In this document: in pieces, positions 37,238-46,732 of the stretch
Position numbering within the stretch: the first letter of the stretch is position 1
How the letters are laid out: each line of letters starts with the position of its first letter
NCBI GenBank assembly: GCA_038993745.2
Contig: CP160630.1
Coordinates: 434,001-498,000, forward strand
From: Aliivibrio fischeri
Lineage (GTDB): Bacteria; Pseudomonadota; Gammaproteobacteria; Enterobacterales; Vibrionaceae
Length of the DNA stretch: 64,000 nt
Direction of reading: 5' to 3'
Position numbers and translations under genes: made by a program
The notes under the pieces: model-generated
Told to the model about the DNA's origin: nothing
Databases searched by the model: none
Seen by the model: the letters and a program-made list of their open reading frames with translations, nothing else

Positions 37238-38146
37238 ATGATTAATAAAACGACAATCGCACCACAAGGACCGCAATTTTCAGAACTTGTTCAAGGGTAT
37301 TGGCGTCTTGGGGATTGGGGAATGACTCCGCAAGAAAGATTGCGTTTTTTAAAACAGCATATTGAACTTGGGATCACGACTGTTGACCATGCTGACATTT
37401 ATGGTGGATACCAATGTGAGACTTTATTTGGTGAAGCATTAGCGTTAGAGCCATCATTGCGCGATAGCATGGAGATCGTGACTAAATGCGATATTAATTT
37501 ATGTACGCCAGATTTCCCGAATCGAAAGATTAATCATTATGATACATCAAAAGCACACATTCTTAATTCGGTAAATAACTCTTTAACACGTTTAAATATT
37601 ACCGAAATTGATGTGCTATTAATTCATCGATTGGATGTATTAATGAACGCTGATGAAGTAGCTGATACGTTTAATCAGTTACAAAAAGAAGGGAAGGTTA
37701 AACACTTTGGTGTTTCAAACTTTACACCAAGTCATTTTGATCTGCTTCAATCCCGATTAGATAAACCATTAGTGACTAACCAAGTAGAGATTAATCCACT
37801 TAATTTTGAAGTAGCGCATGATGGCACACTAGATCAACTTCAAATGAATCGAATTAAACCAATGGCTTGGTCATGCTTAGCGGGTGGTGAGATTTTCTTT
37901 GGACAATCAGAGCAAGCAATACGTGTACGTAATGTGCTTGAAGAGTTAAAAGAAGAGGTTGGAGCACAAAGTATTGATCAAGTTATTTATGCTTGGGTTC
38001 GAAAATTACCATCAAGTCCACTACCAATTATTGGCTCTGGTAACATTGAGCGTGTGAAAGCGGCTGTTGATGCAATGAATATAGAACTTACTCGTGAACA
38101 ATGGTATCGAGTGTGGGTTGAATCAAAAGGTCACGGTGTGCCGTAG
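37238..38146 (+). CDS. Aldo/keto reductase, YdhF-like
   Basis: NADPH-dependent oxidoreductase with a TIM barrel. The 302 residues carry the catalytic tetrad in VDHADIYGGY (Asp, Tyr), VTKCDI (Lys) and LLIHRLD (His), and the cofactor-binding end LPIIGSGNIERVKAAV. Overall similarity is to E. coli YdhF (298 residues), whose substrate is not firmly known. It stands alone and has a strong terminator. Confidence 0.92.
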   Translation: MINKTTIAPQGPQFSELVQGYWRLGDWGMTPQERLRFLKQHIELGITTVDHADIYGGYQCETLFGEALALEPSLRDSMEIVTKCDINLCTPDFPNRKINHYDTSKAHILNSVNNSLTRLNITEIDVLLIHRLDVLMNADEVADTFNQLQKEGKVKHFGVSNFTPSHFDLLQSRLDKPLVTNQVEINPLNFEVAHDGTLDQLQMNRIKPMAWSCLAGGEIFFGQSEQAIRVRNVLEELKEEVGAQSIDQVIYAWVRKLPSSPLPIIGSGNIERVKAAVDAMNIELTREQWYRVWVESKGHGVP

Positions 38147-38172
38147 AGCTCTTCTGTGATTAAGTAAGAAAC

Positions 38173-38207
38173 AAAAATGGGATGCAATTTGGCATCCCAT
38201 TTTTATT
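38173..38207. terminator. Terminator between the aldo-keto reductase gene and pyrC
   Basis: Stem AAAAATGGGATGC / GCATCCCATTTTT with loop AATTTG; symmetric, serving both convergent genes. Confidence 0.9.
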
Positions 38208-38229
38208 GTTAGCTTATTTTATCTATGAC

Positions 38230-39258
38230 TTACTTTACTAGCCACTCAACAGCTTCACCAGCACGAATTGGTACAACAAAGTCATTTCCAAATGCCATTG
38301 TCTCTGGTGCAATCCACGCTTCTTTTACAAGCGTTATTGTGTCAGTGTTGCGAGGTAGGTTATAAAAATCTGGACCATTAAAGCTTGCGAATGCTTCTAG
38401 GTTTTCTAACTTACCTTCGTTTTCAAATACTTCTGCATAAAGCTCGATTGAAGCGTGGGCAGTATATGAACCAGCACAACCACAAGCCGCTTCTTTTTTG
38501 TCTTTTGCATGAGGTGCTGAATCAGTACCTAAGAAAAATTTAGGATTACCGCTTGTTGCAGCTTCCACTAGAGCTTGTTGGTGTGTATTGCGTTTTAAAA
38601 TTGGTAAACAGTAGAAGTGAGGTTTAATACCACCAACTAACATGTGGTTACGGTTAAACAATAAGTGATGCGCTGTAATGGTTGCAGCAACGTTTGGACC
38701 TGCGTTTTTAACAAAATCTGCAGCATCTTTAGTTGTGATGTGCTCAAGTACAATTTTTAGCTCAGGAAAATCATTAACGATAGGCGCTAAAACTGTATCA
38801 AGGAAAGTCTTTTCACGATCGAAGATATCAACATCATGAGTTGTTACTTCCCCATGAATAAGTAAAAGCATGCCTTCTTCTTGCATCGTTTTTAGAATAG
38901 GGTAAACGTTTTTAACGTCGCTTACACCAGAGTCTGAGTTTGTTGTAGCACCCGCTGGATACAGTTTTGCTGCTACGATATGTCCAGTCGCTTTCGCTTT
39001 TCGGATCTCTTCTGATGTTGTCTTTTCTGTTAGATAAAGAGACATAAGAGGAGCAAAAGAATCAGATTTGTTTTCAGCCTGAATGCGTTCACGGTAACTT
39101 AATGCTTGTTCGGTAGTTGTTACAGGTGGTACAAGGTTTGGCATGATTAAAGCTCTGCCGTTGTAACGACCAGAGTCACGAACTGTGTCAGTTAACACAT
39201 CACCATCACGTAAGTGTAAATGCCAATCATCAGGACGAGTAATTGTTAAAGTTGTCAT
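38230..39258 (-). CDS. pyrC: Dihydroorotase
   Basis: Third step of pyrimidine synthesis: carbamoyl aspartate to dihydroorotate. The 342-residue zinc enzyme has the metal-binding [11 protein letters not shown], the carboxylated lysine in [11 protein letters not shown], further metal histidines in LLIHGE and LEHITT, and the catalytic aspartate in [11 protein letters not shown] 39258 is chosen (GGTGGAG upstream, [13 protein letters not shown]); four extra residues in the longer reading are unlikely. Length fits type II dihydroorotases (348 in E. coli). Confidence 0.96.
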   Translation of the reverse strand: MTTLTITRPDDWHLHLRDGDVLTDTVRDSGRYNGRALIMPNLVPPVTTTEQALSYRERIQAENKSDSFAPLMSLYLTEKTTSEEIRKAKATGHIVAAKLYPAGATTNSDSGVSDVKNVYPILKTMQEEGMLLLIHGEVTTHDVDIFDREKTFLDTVLAPIVNDFPELKIVLEHITTKDAADFVKNAGPNVAATITAHHLLFNRNHMLVGGIKPHFYCLPILKRNTHQQALVEAATSGNPKFFLGTDSAPHAKDKKEAACGCAGSYTAHASIELYAEVFENEGKLENLEAFASFNGPDFYNLPRNTDTITLVKEAWIAPETMAFGNDFVVPIRAGEAVEWLVK

Positions 39259-39303
39259 TTGCTGCTCCACCAGTAAAAGAATAATTAAGGAGCCTAAATA
39301 ATG

Positions 39304-39321
39304 AAGTTAATCGTTTGCTTA
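39304..39321 (-). promoter_or_regulatory. Weak PurR-like site upstream of pyrC
   Basis: On the minus strand TAAGCAAACGATTAACTT, which contains the central GCAAACG of the PurR operator, but the second half is poor. E. coli pyrC is repressed by PurR, which is the only reason to mention it. It lies about 45 bp before the start codon. Confidence 0.25.
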
Positions 39322-39541
39322 GGCGGTAGGATTCTAAAGCAAAATAAAAGAGAACGATAGAAAAAGTTATAATTTACAACAAAGAAGACACAATAATACG
39401 TAAGAAAAAATGAATAGATTACTTTTCGTTTTAAAAATATGTACTGGCTAAATAGAAATGTCTGCTAAGGAATATTATTGACGAAAGCTCTTAAAATAAA
39501 CACAATCGCTGTGTTTTTATACAAAATAGAAAGAATCTTTT

Positions 39542-39739
39542 ATGAAAAATAAAGCTAAATTAAGGCTAACTGCCACAGATGAACTGGAGCATGGTAGAGG
39601 CCAAATTAAAGATAATGCATTAAAAGCTGTCGTAACTAGCCAATTATTTAGAACTCGAATAGTAAAAGCGAAAAAAGGAAAGGGCAGCTATTCACGAAAA
39701 GGGAGAGGAGGTAAAGAGCTCTATTCAAAAGCAGCATAA
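39542..39739 (+). CDS. arfA: Alternative ribosome-rescue factor A
   Basis: Recruits release factor RF2 to ribosomes stalled on non-stop mRNA when trans-translation fails. The 65-residue product contains the ArfA core GQIKDNALKAVVTSQLFRTR followed by the basic KKGKGSYSRKGRGGKE, nearly identical in pattern to E. coli ArfA. In E. coli the mRNA is cut by RNase III or ends inside a hairpin in the coding region, so that full expression occurs only when tmRNA is limiting. A hairpin of the same kind overlaps the end of this gene (see next entry). It is shorter than the 72-residue E. coli reading frame. Confidence 0.92.
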   Translation: MKNKAKLRLTATDELEHGRGQIKDNALKAVVTSQLFRTRIVKAKKGKGSYSRKGRGGKELYSKAA

Positions 39740-39768
39740 AAATGTTGAGTTTGAATAGGGCTTTTTTT
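39717..39768 (+). terminator. Hairpin/terminator overlapping the 3' end of arfA
   Basis: Left arm AGCTCTATTCAAA (39717-39729) lies within the coding region, the TAA stop (39737-39739) falls in the loop, and the right arm TTTGAATAGGGCT (39750-39762) runs into seven T. Cleavage or early termination in the stem would give a non-stop arfA mRNA, the known self-regulation of this gene. Confidence 0.8.
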
Positions 39769-39890
39769 GTGATCAATATTGTGTTTTTTTAGTCGATGAG
39801 GTTAAAGAACCATCAATCAATGAGTTAAGTGTAAAAAAGTGCTTTACCTCTGCGCTCAGTATGGCATTATCTATCTCGTTCCAACGATGT

Positions 39891-39965
<75 letters not shown>

Positions 39966-39974
39966 AATTCTATA

Positions 39975-40008
39975 AAAAAAGCTCTCGTATTAACGAGAGC
40001 TTTTTTAT
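39975..40008 (+). terminator. Terminator after tRNA-Gly
   Basis: Stem AAAAGCTCTCGT / ACGAGAGCTTTT with loop ATTA, followed by T-run. Confidence 0.9.
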
Positions 40009-40128
40009 GCCTGTAATTTATACAAATATTAAAATTGTTTCTTTTTCAAATATTTAAGAGTCGATCACTAAATCTAGTTCATTTTCTATCTATACTGATG
40101 AAAATCACTGAAATTAAGAGGTCGCCTT

Positions 40129-42459
40129 ATGTCTACTTCACCTCTCTCTTACAAACTAGCATACCGTCCAGCAGCTCTGGATGACGAGCTGTGTAAATCC
40201 ACTAAAAACATAACTCCAATTGATGAAATTGTCGGACAAGATAGAGCGCAACAAGCGGTTGAGTTTGCGATGTCAATTCCTGACCGTGGTTATAATATCT
40301 ATGCTGTCGGCCAAAATGGTTTAGGTAAAAGAACCATGGTGTTGCGTTATTTGAAGCGCCACAAACCTGTTGGAAATGGTATGTATGATTGGTGCTATGT
40401 TACTAATTTTGATGATACTCGTCGGCCTAAAGTACTTAAATTACCTATGGGTACAGGGACTGAATTTAAAAAAGAAATTGAAAAAATCACGTTAAAGTTA
40501 GTGAAGGCCATTCCATTGGCTTTTGATAATGAGCTGTATTACACCCGAACTGGTACATTGAAAAATCAGTTAACGGATCAACAAGAGTCTTTACTTGCCA
40601 CTTTAACTAAAGAAGCAAAAGGGAAAGGGATCAGCCTTGCAGTAACAACACAAGGTGAGTATCAATTTATTGCTTTAAATGGTGAAGAACTACATACAGA
40701 AGAAACGTTTGAAGCCTTAGATCGACAAGAGCAACGAAGTCTCGAATCATCCATTGATGAGCTTGAAATTAAACTTCGTAGTTTGGTTCGTCAATTAACA
40801 GAGTGGGAAGATAAATATTCAGCGAAGATTGAAAAGCTGAATGAAGATGTTATTTCTCAGGTGTTAACGGTTAATTTTGAAACGATCAAAACTAAATATA
40901 AAGACTCAAAAGTCATTATCCAGCATTTAAAGGATATGGAAAAAGACATCATTGAGAATTTTGATATCTTTATTCAAGAAGGTAACGAAGAGACCGAGCT
41001 GGCTTATGCATCATTAGAGAAAAAGCTACCACGTCGATACCAAATTAACTTATTAGTGAATCAAGATAATGAGCAATTTCCATTAATCGTTGAAGAAAGC
41101 CCTAGTTATCACAACTTATTTGGTTATATTGAAAATGCGACCTATAAAGGAACGGTTTTCACTGATTTTTCATTGATTCGTCCAGGCAGTTTGCACAAAG
41201 CAAATGGTGGAGTGTTATTAATGGATGCGGTAAAAGTGCTAGAGCGGCCTTATGTTTGGGATGGACTTAAACGAGCATTGAGAGCACAAAATTTAAATTT
41301 AAGCTCGCTAGAAAAAGAAGTGACATTATCTGGAACTGTTTCGTTGGAGCCTGAGCCTATTCCACTTAATGTGAAAATTATTCTATTTGGTGACCATCAA
41401 ACGTACCAGTTGCTACAACATTACGATTCAGAGTTTAGTGAATTGTTTAAAGTCACGGCCGATTTTGAAGACGACATGCCAAGAACGGCGGCATCGGAAT
41501 TCCATTATGCTCAATTTATTTCGAGTATTGTGCAAGATGGCAAGTTATTGCAATGTGACAAGAGAGCGATTGAACGAATTATTGAATACAGTTCACGTCA
41601 ATCGGGTGATCAAAATAGACTGTCCTTGCATTCAGAAGACATCTCGAATTTATTGAAAGAGACTAACTACATAGCAAGAGCGGCAAACTCAAATATGATC
41701 CGCTTAAAACATGTAGAACAAGCGCTTTCCAATAAAGAACATCGTGTAAATCGTGTTCAAGATGGTGTTATGCAAAGCTTCAAAAATGGCACGACATTAA
41801 TGCAAACCGGAGGTGCTGTCATAGGGCAGATTAATGCGTTGTCTGTATTAAGCACATCTAACCATCAGTTTGGTATGCCAAACCGCATCACAGCAATAAC
41901 TTCATTCGGTAAAGGTGAAGTGTTTGATATTGAAAGAAAAGTTGAACTCGGAGGGAGTATTCACTCTAAAGGAGTATTCATATTAAGCGCTTACTTAGCT
42001 TCATTGTTTGGTAAAAATAAAGCAATACCATTAAAAACCTATATTACGTTTGAGCAATCCTACGGTGGTGTTGATGGTGATAGTGCATCGATGGCTGAGT
42101 TTTGTTCTATTATTTCTGCTTATTCAGATATTGCTGCTCGACAAGACTTAGCAATTACCGGTTCTATGAATCAATTTGGTGAGGCACAGCCAATAGGCGG
42201 AGTAAATGAAAAGATTGAGGGATTTTATGAAGTTTGCAAAATTAAAGGGCTTAATAAAAACCAAGGGGTAATCATTCCTGAATCAAATGTTCAAAATTTA
42301 ATGCTGAGCGCTGAAATTGTTCAAGCAATTGAGAAAGGAGAATTTTCAATTTGGCCAGTGAAACACGTAAGTGAAGCTGTTGTATTATTTACTGGAATGC
42401 AACTTGAAAATAATGAACAAACAGGCATTTATGATTTAATTAAACAAAAATTAGCCTAG
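40129..42459 (+). CDS. Lon-like ATP-dependent protease (LonB/YcbZ family)
   Basis: A 776-residue AAA+ serine protease without the N-terminal substrate domain of classical Lon. The ATPase part begins early, with IDEIVGQDRAQQAVEFAMSI and Walker A AVGQNGLGKRT. A long helical insertion follows (about residues 110-290, a predicted coiled coil), then the rest of the AAA+ domain with NGGVLLMDAVKVL as Walker B. The protease domain at the C-terminus has the catalytic Ser in GVDGDSASMAE and the Lys in GGVNEKIEGF. It is longer than E. coli YcbZ (586). The lysine following Walker A (GKR in place of GKT) is worth noting, though other residues of the motif are intact. Confidence 0.9.
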   Translation: MSTSPLSYKLAYRPAALDDELCKSTKNITPIDEIVGQDRAQQAVEFAMSIPDRGYNIYAVGQNGLGKRTMVLRYLKRHKPVGNGMYDWCYVTNFDDTRRPKVLKLPMGTGTEFKKEIEKITLKLVKAIPLAFDNELYYTRTGTLKNQLTDQQESLLATLTKEAKGKGISLAVTTQGEYQFIALNGEELHTEETFEALDRQEQRSLESSIDELEIKLRSLVRQLTEWEDKYSAKIEKLNEDVISQVLTVNFETIKTKYKDSKVIIQHLKDMEKDIIENFDIFIQEGNEETELAYASLEKKLPRRYQINLLVNQDNEQFPLIVEESPSYHNLFGYIENATYKGTVFTDFSLIRPGSLHKANGGVLLMDAVKVLERPYVWDGLKRALRAQNLNLSSLEKEVTLSGTVSLEPEPIPLNVKIILFGDHQTYQLLQHYDSEFSELFKVTADFEDDMPRTAASEFHYAQFISSIVQDGKLLQCDKRAIERIIEYSSRQSGDQNRLSLHSEDISNLLKETNYIARAANSNMIRLKHVEQALSNKEHRVNRVQDGVMQSFKNGTTLMQTGGAVIGQINALSVLSTSNHQFGMPNRITAITSFGKGEVFDIERKVELGGSIHSKGVFILSAYLASLFGKNKAIPLKTYITFEQSYGGVDGDSASMAEFCSIISAYSDIAARQDLAITGSMNQFGEAQPIGGVNEKIEGFYEVCKIKGLNKNQGVIIPESNVQNLMLSAEIVQAIEKGEFSIWPVKHVSEAVVLFTGMQLENNEQTGIYDLIKQKLA

Positions 42460-42479
42460 TAGTTGTTAAAGATATTATA

Positions 42480-42512
42480 AAAATGTACAGGTGTGTTCTG
42501 TACATTTTTTTT
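42480..42512 (+). terminator. Terminator after the Lon-like protease gene
   Basis: Stem AAATGTACAG / CTGTACATTT with loop GTGTGTT and a T8 tail. Confidence 0.9.
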
Positions 42513-42654
42513 ATATGTTATTTGTAAATTGAAATTATAGTTCAGACGGTGATATAATGAACGGTATGGATAACAATATAGTTAATGGCTTTTCTAACAC
42601 AATAGCCATTGGTTAATCATGCATCTTGTTTTCAATTAATGTAATGAGGATTTT

Positions 42655-43884
42655 ATGTATCACCCTCTCTCTCCTAATCTTGATTTAGGCTCTTTTCTGT
42701 TGGTTCGAGGAAAAAAGACATATATAGAAGAGAACTTATTGCTGCGAGTTAAGCCAATCGATATTGATGGAACGGAATATTGGGTTCCTATCGGTATTAA
42801 CTGGAATAGTGGTCAATCGACTAAACGCAGAAGAATGGAGTTTGCACAGGTACGATTTGCTCGTAAGGGACAGCCTTATTACAGTAAAGCTTATTATGCT
42901 GATTTCGATAACGAAGATGACGACTTAGAAGCTCGTTCTGAGGCTATTATTGAAGCTGCATGGTCTATCGCTGAACTTGTAGAACAAAATGAATATGAAA
43001 CGGCAGATGATGCACGAAAAACAAAGACGTTTACTGCTAAGTCTGTTTATGAAGGATTACATCCAAATATTCAATTAAAAGTGTCTATGGTAAATGGAAC
43101 GCCTTACATTAATAGCCATTTTGAGCGTCATGAAAGTAAACGTTGTTATCGTTCACATAACTTCTCGCGTAGCTTATACAGTTTAAATTTTGATGATTTG
43201 GCATTGTTCTTGTCTGATTTGAATGCGATAGGAAAAGAAATTGATGCTTTCCTACAAACTAAAGATGCGGATATAAAGAAATTTAAACCAAGTAAGAAGT
43301 TGGTGACCGTTCCATTATCAAAATTTGCAATGCGTAATATTGCGGATCAACTCGTTCAGAAATCAATGGACGGGTGTAGAAAAGAATTTGATAAAACGTG
43401 GTTTGAATTTAAAAGAAAACCAAAACAAATTCAAATGATTGAAGCAGAAGATAAATCATCTTTTACTGTAAAGAAAGAACATACAAAAATCGGTACTGTA
43501 ATTAAGTTAGATAAGTTTAAGGCTTGTACTCATCCTACACATGTTTTAAGAAAAGTTGCCTTAATGAAAGCGAATTATAATTGGGCTAATTTTAAAACCG
43601 AAAGAAAAGAAGAATCAGCAAAAGGTAAGTATTTTAAAATTGCTCATCCTTCATCAGGTATCGTGGGTGTGGTGGTTAAGAAGACGGATAATGAGACCAT
43701 TTTTAAAGGTATTATTGGTCAGACACCAAGAAACAGTTATAAATTTAAAACATTTTCGACTAATTCAATGACTGAAAAACAAGCTTTTATCGCCGCGAAA
43801 CAGGCATTTATTGAAGTAATTGAAAATGAATCATGGTCTGATTATAAATTAACAAAAGAATTTAATTTATATCAAGCGAGTTAA
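42655..43884 (+). CDS. Unrecognised 409-residue protein, possibly with AP2-like DNA-binding modules
   Basis: No family could be assigned with confidence. The protein is soluble, basic overall, and appears modular. The N-terminal stretch (about 40-115) alternates aromatic beta-strands with an Arg/Lys-rich loop (STKRRRMEFAQVRFA) and ends in an acidic helix. The C-terminal part (about 335-400) has GIVGVVVKKTDNETIFKGII, then YKFKTFSTN and a helix KQAFIAAKQAFIEVIE. That three-strand plus one-helix order is like AP2/integrase-type DNA-binding domains, but this is inference from pattern only. It has a normal ATG with ATGAGG upstream and its own terminator, and is preceded by 190 bp of AT-rich DNA containing a small AATGGCT / AGCCATT repeat. 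Confidence 0.7.
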   Translation: MYHPLSPNLDLGSFLLVRGKKTYIEENLLLRVKPIDIDGTEYWVPIGINWNSGQSTKRRRMEFAQVRFARKGQPYYSKAYYADFDNEDDDLEARSEAIIEAAWSIAELVEQNEYETADDARKTKTFTAKSVYEGLHPNIQLKVSMVNGTPYINSHFERHESKRCYRSHNFSRSLYSLNFDDLALFLSDLNAIGKEIDAFLQTKDADIKKFKPSKKLVTVPLSKFAMRNIADQLVQKSMDGCRKEFDKTWFEFKRKPKQIQMIEAEDKSSFTVKKEHTKIGTVIKLDKFKACTHPTHVLRKVALMKANYNWANFKTERKEESAKGKYFKIAHPSSGIVGVVVKKTDNETIFKGIIGQTPRNSYKFKTFSTNSMTEKQAFIAAKQAFIEVIENESWSDYKLTKEFNLYQAS

Positions 43885-43916
43885 TAAATCTTAATTTAAG
43901 ATAACCTAAAAAATAG

Positions 43917-43959
43917 AAGCTCCTTAGTTTTATCTTAAAACGAGAGGAGCTTTATTTTT
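43917..43959. terminator. Terminator between the 409-residue protein gene and the DOPA-dioxygenase-like gene
   Basis: Stem AAGCTCC / GGAGCTT with a long loop, then TATTTTTT; between convergent genes. Confidence 0.7.
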
Positions 43960-44300
43960 TACTTTTTTGTGAATATGCTTATATCAAGCTTAAGAGGTGT
44001 TCCAAGCCAAACGGCTGATTGAGTGTGGTCAAGATATTCATCATCAGTTAATGGGTGAATAAGAATACTTAATCCATTTTGATGCAGAGTTAAATACGCA
44101 AGTACTTCATCATAATTTTCTTGTTTAAATGAAACTTGACGACTCCATACAGGATGCGGTCCTACTGGTTTTTTATTAATGCGTCCTAATTCATAACCAT
44201 ACTCTTTATGTACGCTTTCGGTTAATGCGATGGCATAGTCAATATTACTTTCGTCAAAGTAAACATGGATATGATAACCATGGATATCTAATTGCGGCAT
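43959..44300 (-). CDS. DOPA 4,5-dioxygenase family protein
   Basis: A 113-residue single-domain protein of the fungal/bacterial DOPA 4,5-dioxygenase family. Three conserved histidine motifs are present: GYHIHVYFDE, GPHPVWSRQVSF and SILIHPLTDDEYLDH, which bind iron in characterised members. Extradiol cleavage of DOPA is established in fungi; in bacteria such small proteins are mostly uncharacterised. ATG 44300 (MPQLDIHGY) is preferred because the longer reading adds a hydrophobic stretch not found in the family. It lies downstream of the tdh terminator. Confidence 0.85.
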   Translation of the reverse strand: MPQLDIHGYHIHVYFDESNIDYAIALTESVHKEYGYELGRINKKPVGPHPVWSRQVSFKQENYDEVLAYLTLHQNGLSILIHPLTDDEYLDHTQSAVWLGTPLKLDISIFTKK

Positions 44301-44330
44301 GTGAAATAGTTCTCTAAAAATGAAAATAAA

Positions 44331-44354
44331 AAAGGCCAAACCGAAGTTTAGCCT
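44331..44354 (-). terminator. Terminator after the kbl-tdh operon
   Basis: Minus-strand stem AAGGCTAAAC / GTTTGGCCTT closed by a UUCG-type loop and followed by TTTTTATTTT. Confidence 0.88.
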
Positions 44355-44382
44355 TATTATAGTTCATTTTAAATGAGAATGA

Positions 44383-45414
44383 TTATTCCCAATCTAGAAT
44401 AACTTTACCAGACATACCAGAGCGCATCATATCGAAGCCTGCTTGGAAGTCATCAATCTTATAGTGGTGCGTGATAATTGGTGTTAGATCTAAGCCTGAT
44501 TGAATTAAGCTTGCCATCTTATACCAAGTTTCAAACATCTCGCGTCCGTAAATGCCTTTGATGACTAAGCCTTTAAAGATAACTTGGTTCCAATCAACAG
44601 TCATGTCTGATGGTGGAATACCTAGAAGAGATATTTTACCGCCATGGTTCATGTTAGTTAGCATGCTATTAAATGCTGATGGATTACCAGACATTTCCAA
44701 ACCGACATCAAAGCCTTCTGTCATGCCAAGCTCAGACATCACATCTTCAAGCTTCTCGTTCATTACGTTTACGGCACGAGTTACGCCCATTTTCTTAGCA
44801 AGATCTAAGCGGTATTCATTCACATCAGTAATCACGACGTGACGTGCACCAACATGTTTTGCAACAGCCGCCGCCATGATGCCAATAGGACCAGCACCCG
44901 TGATTAGAACGTCTTCACCAACTAAATCAAATGATAGAGCAGTGTGAACTGCGTTTCCAAATGGGTCAAAGATTGATGCTAAGTCATCTGAAATGCCAGC
45001 AGGGATCTTAAATGCATTGAAAGCAGGAATCACTAGGTATTCAGAAAAAGCACCAGTACGGTTTACACCTACGCCTGTTGTATTACGACAAAGGTGAGTA
45101 CGGCCGCCACGACAGTTACGACAATGACCACAAGTTATGTGACCTTCACCTGAAACGCGGTCTCCAATTTCAAAACCACGCACTTCTTGACCAATACCAA
45201 CAACTTCACCTACATACTCGTGACCAACAACCATAGGTACTGGAATTGTTTTTTGTGACCATTCGTCCCAGTTGTAGATATGTACATCGGTACCACAGAT
45301 GGCAGTTTTCTTAATGCGGATAAGAAGATCGTTATGACCCATCTCAGGTTTTTCAACCTCAGTTAGCCAGATACCTTCTTCAGGTTTTAATTTTGAAAGC
45401 GCTTTAATTTTCAT
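44383..45414 (-). CDS. tdh: L-threonine 3-dehydrogenase
   Basis: Oxidises threonine to 2-amino-3-ketobutyrate using NAD. Zinc-dependent medium-chain dehydrogenase of 343 residues: catalytic zinc ligands in [17 protein letters not shown] and [13 protein letters not shown]; structural-zinc cysteines in [19 protein letters not shown]; and the Rossmann motif [20 protein letters not shown]. The gene begins where kbl ends, with the stop and start codons overlapping, so the pair form the classical threonine-to-glycine operon. All catalytic motifs are intact. Confidence 0.97.
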   Translation of the reverse strand: MKIKALSKLKPEEGIWLTEVEKPEMGHNDLLIRIKKTAICGTDVHIYNWDEWSQKTIPVPMVVGHEYVGEVVGIGQEVRGFEIGDRVSGEGHITCGHCRNCRGGRTHLCRNTTGVGVNRTGAFSEYLVIPAFNAFKIPAGISDDLASIFDPFGNAVHTALSFDLVGEDVLITGAGPIGIMAAAVAKHVGARHVVITDVNEYRLDLAKKMGVTRAVNVMNEKLEDVMSELGMTEGFDVGLEMSGNPSAFNSMLTNMNHGGKISLLGIPPSDMTVDWNQVIFKGLVIKGIYGREMFETWYKMASLIQSGLDLTPIITHHYKIDDFQAGFDMMRSGMSGKVILDWE

Positions 45415-46610
45415 TATTTAATGATCTCCATGTCTTTACCTACTTCGATAAAGGCATCAATTGCACGATCTAGCTGTTCACGAGTGTGAGCAGCGGACAT
45501 TTGTGTACGAATACGAGCTTGGCCTTTTGGTACTACTGGGAAAGAGAATGCAATAACATAAATCCCTTTTTCTAGTGCACGTTCAGCAAACTCAACAGCG
45601 ATTTTTGCATCTCCAAGCATGATTGGAATAATTGCGTGATCAGCACCGCCCATAGTAAAGCCTGCTGCTTCCATACGTGTACGGAAATGCGCTGAGTTCT
45701 CCCATAATTTAGAACGCAGGTCACCTGATTCAGCCAGAAGATCTAAAACACGAATAGATGCAGATACAATGGCCGGAGCAACAGAGTTTGAGAATAGGTA
45801 AGGGCGAGAACGCTGACGAAGCCAGTCAATCACTTCTTTTTTACCTGAAGTGTAGCCGCCTGATGCGCCACCCATTGCTTTACCAAGTGTGCCTGTGATG
45901 ATATCGATACGGTCGATTACATCGTGATACTCATGAGTACCAGCACCGTTTTCACCCATAAAGCCAACTGCGTGAGAGTCATCAACCATCACAAGGGCGT
46001 CGTATTTATCTGCTAAGTCACAGATTGCAGGAAGGTTTGCAACAACGCCATCCATTGAGAACACACCATCAGTTACGATAAGCGTATGACGAGCGCCAGC
46101 TTCTTTTGCTGCAATTAATTGCTCTTCAAGTTCAGTCATGTTGTTGTTTGCGTAGCGGAAACGCATTGCTTTACATAGACGCACACCATCAATGATTGAT
46201 GCGTGGTTTAGTGCATCTGAGATAATCGCATCTTCTGCACCTAGAATGGTTTCAAACAAACCAGCATTTGCATCAAAACATGATGTGTAAAGAATAGTGT
46301 CTTCTTTACCTAAGAAAGTAGATAGCTTTTGTTCTAATTCTTTATGTGAATCTTGAGTACCACAAATAAAACGAACTGATGCCATACCAAAGCCATGCTC
46401 ATCCATTCCATCTTTTGCTGCTTCAATAAGAGCAGGGTGGTTAGCTAAACCTAAGTAGTTATTTGCACAGAAATTTAGTACTTCTTGGCCAGTAGAAATA
46501 GAAACTGATGCTTTTTGAGCTGAAGTAATAATACGTTCTGATTTATATAAACCTTCGTTTTTTACTTCTTCAATTTGGTTTTGAATCTGTGTGTAGAATG
46601 CAGAAGACAT
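45414..46610 (-). CDS. kbl: Glycine C-acetyltransferase (2-amino-3-ketobutyrate CoA ligase)
   Basis: PLP enzyme that splits 2-amino-3-ketobutyrate with CoA into glycine and acetyl-CoA, using the product of Tdh. The 398 residues include [14 protein letters not shown], the substrate and cofactor segments [10 protein letters not shown] and [16 protein letters not shown], and the PLP lysine in [19 protein letters not shown]. It is the first gene of the kbl-tdh operon. A LysR-type gene diverges from it, with 122 bp between them. Confidence 0.97.
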   Translation of the reverse strand: MSSAFYTQIQNQIEEVKNEGLYKSERIITSAQKASVSISTGQEVLNFCANNYLGLANHPALIEAAKDGMDEHGFGMASVRFICGTQDSHKELEQKLSTFLGKEDTILYTSCFDANAGLFETILGAEDAIISDALNHASIIDGVRLCKAMRFRYANNNMTELEEQLIAAKEAGARHTLIVTDGVFSMDGVVANLPAICDLADKYDALVMVDDSHAVGFMGENGAGTHEYHDVIDRIDIITGTLGKAMGGASGGYTSGKKEVIDWLRQRSRPYLFSNSVAPAIVSASIRVLDLLAESGDLRSKLWENSAHFRTRMEAAGFTMGGADHAIIPIMLGDAKIAVEFAERALEKGIYVIAFSFPVVPKGQARIRTQMSAAHTREQLDRAIDAFIEVGKDMEIIK

Positions 46611-46732
46611 TGCGGTTCCTTTTTTTAGTTATGTTTGTTGCACGTAAAAGTGTAATCAAAATCCGATAAATAGATTCTAATTCAAATCAATTACGACTAT
46701 TATCCCTAAAAATGGAAAAGCATTAGTGAATC

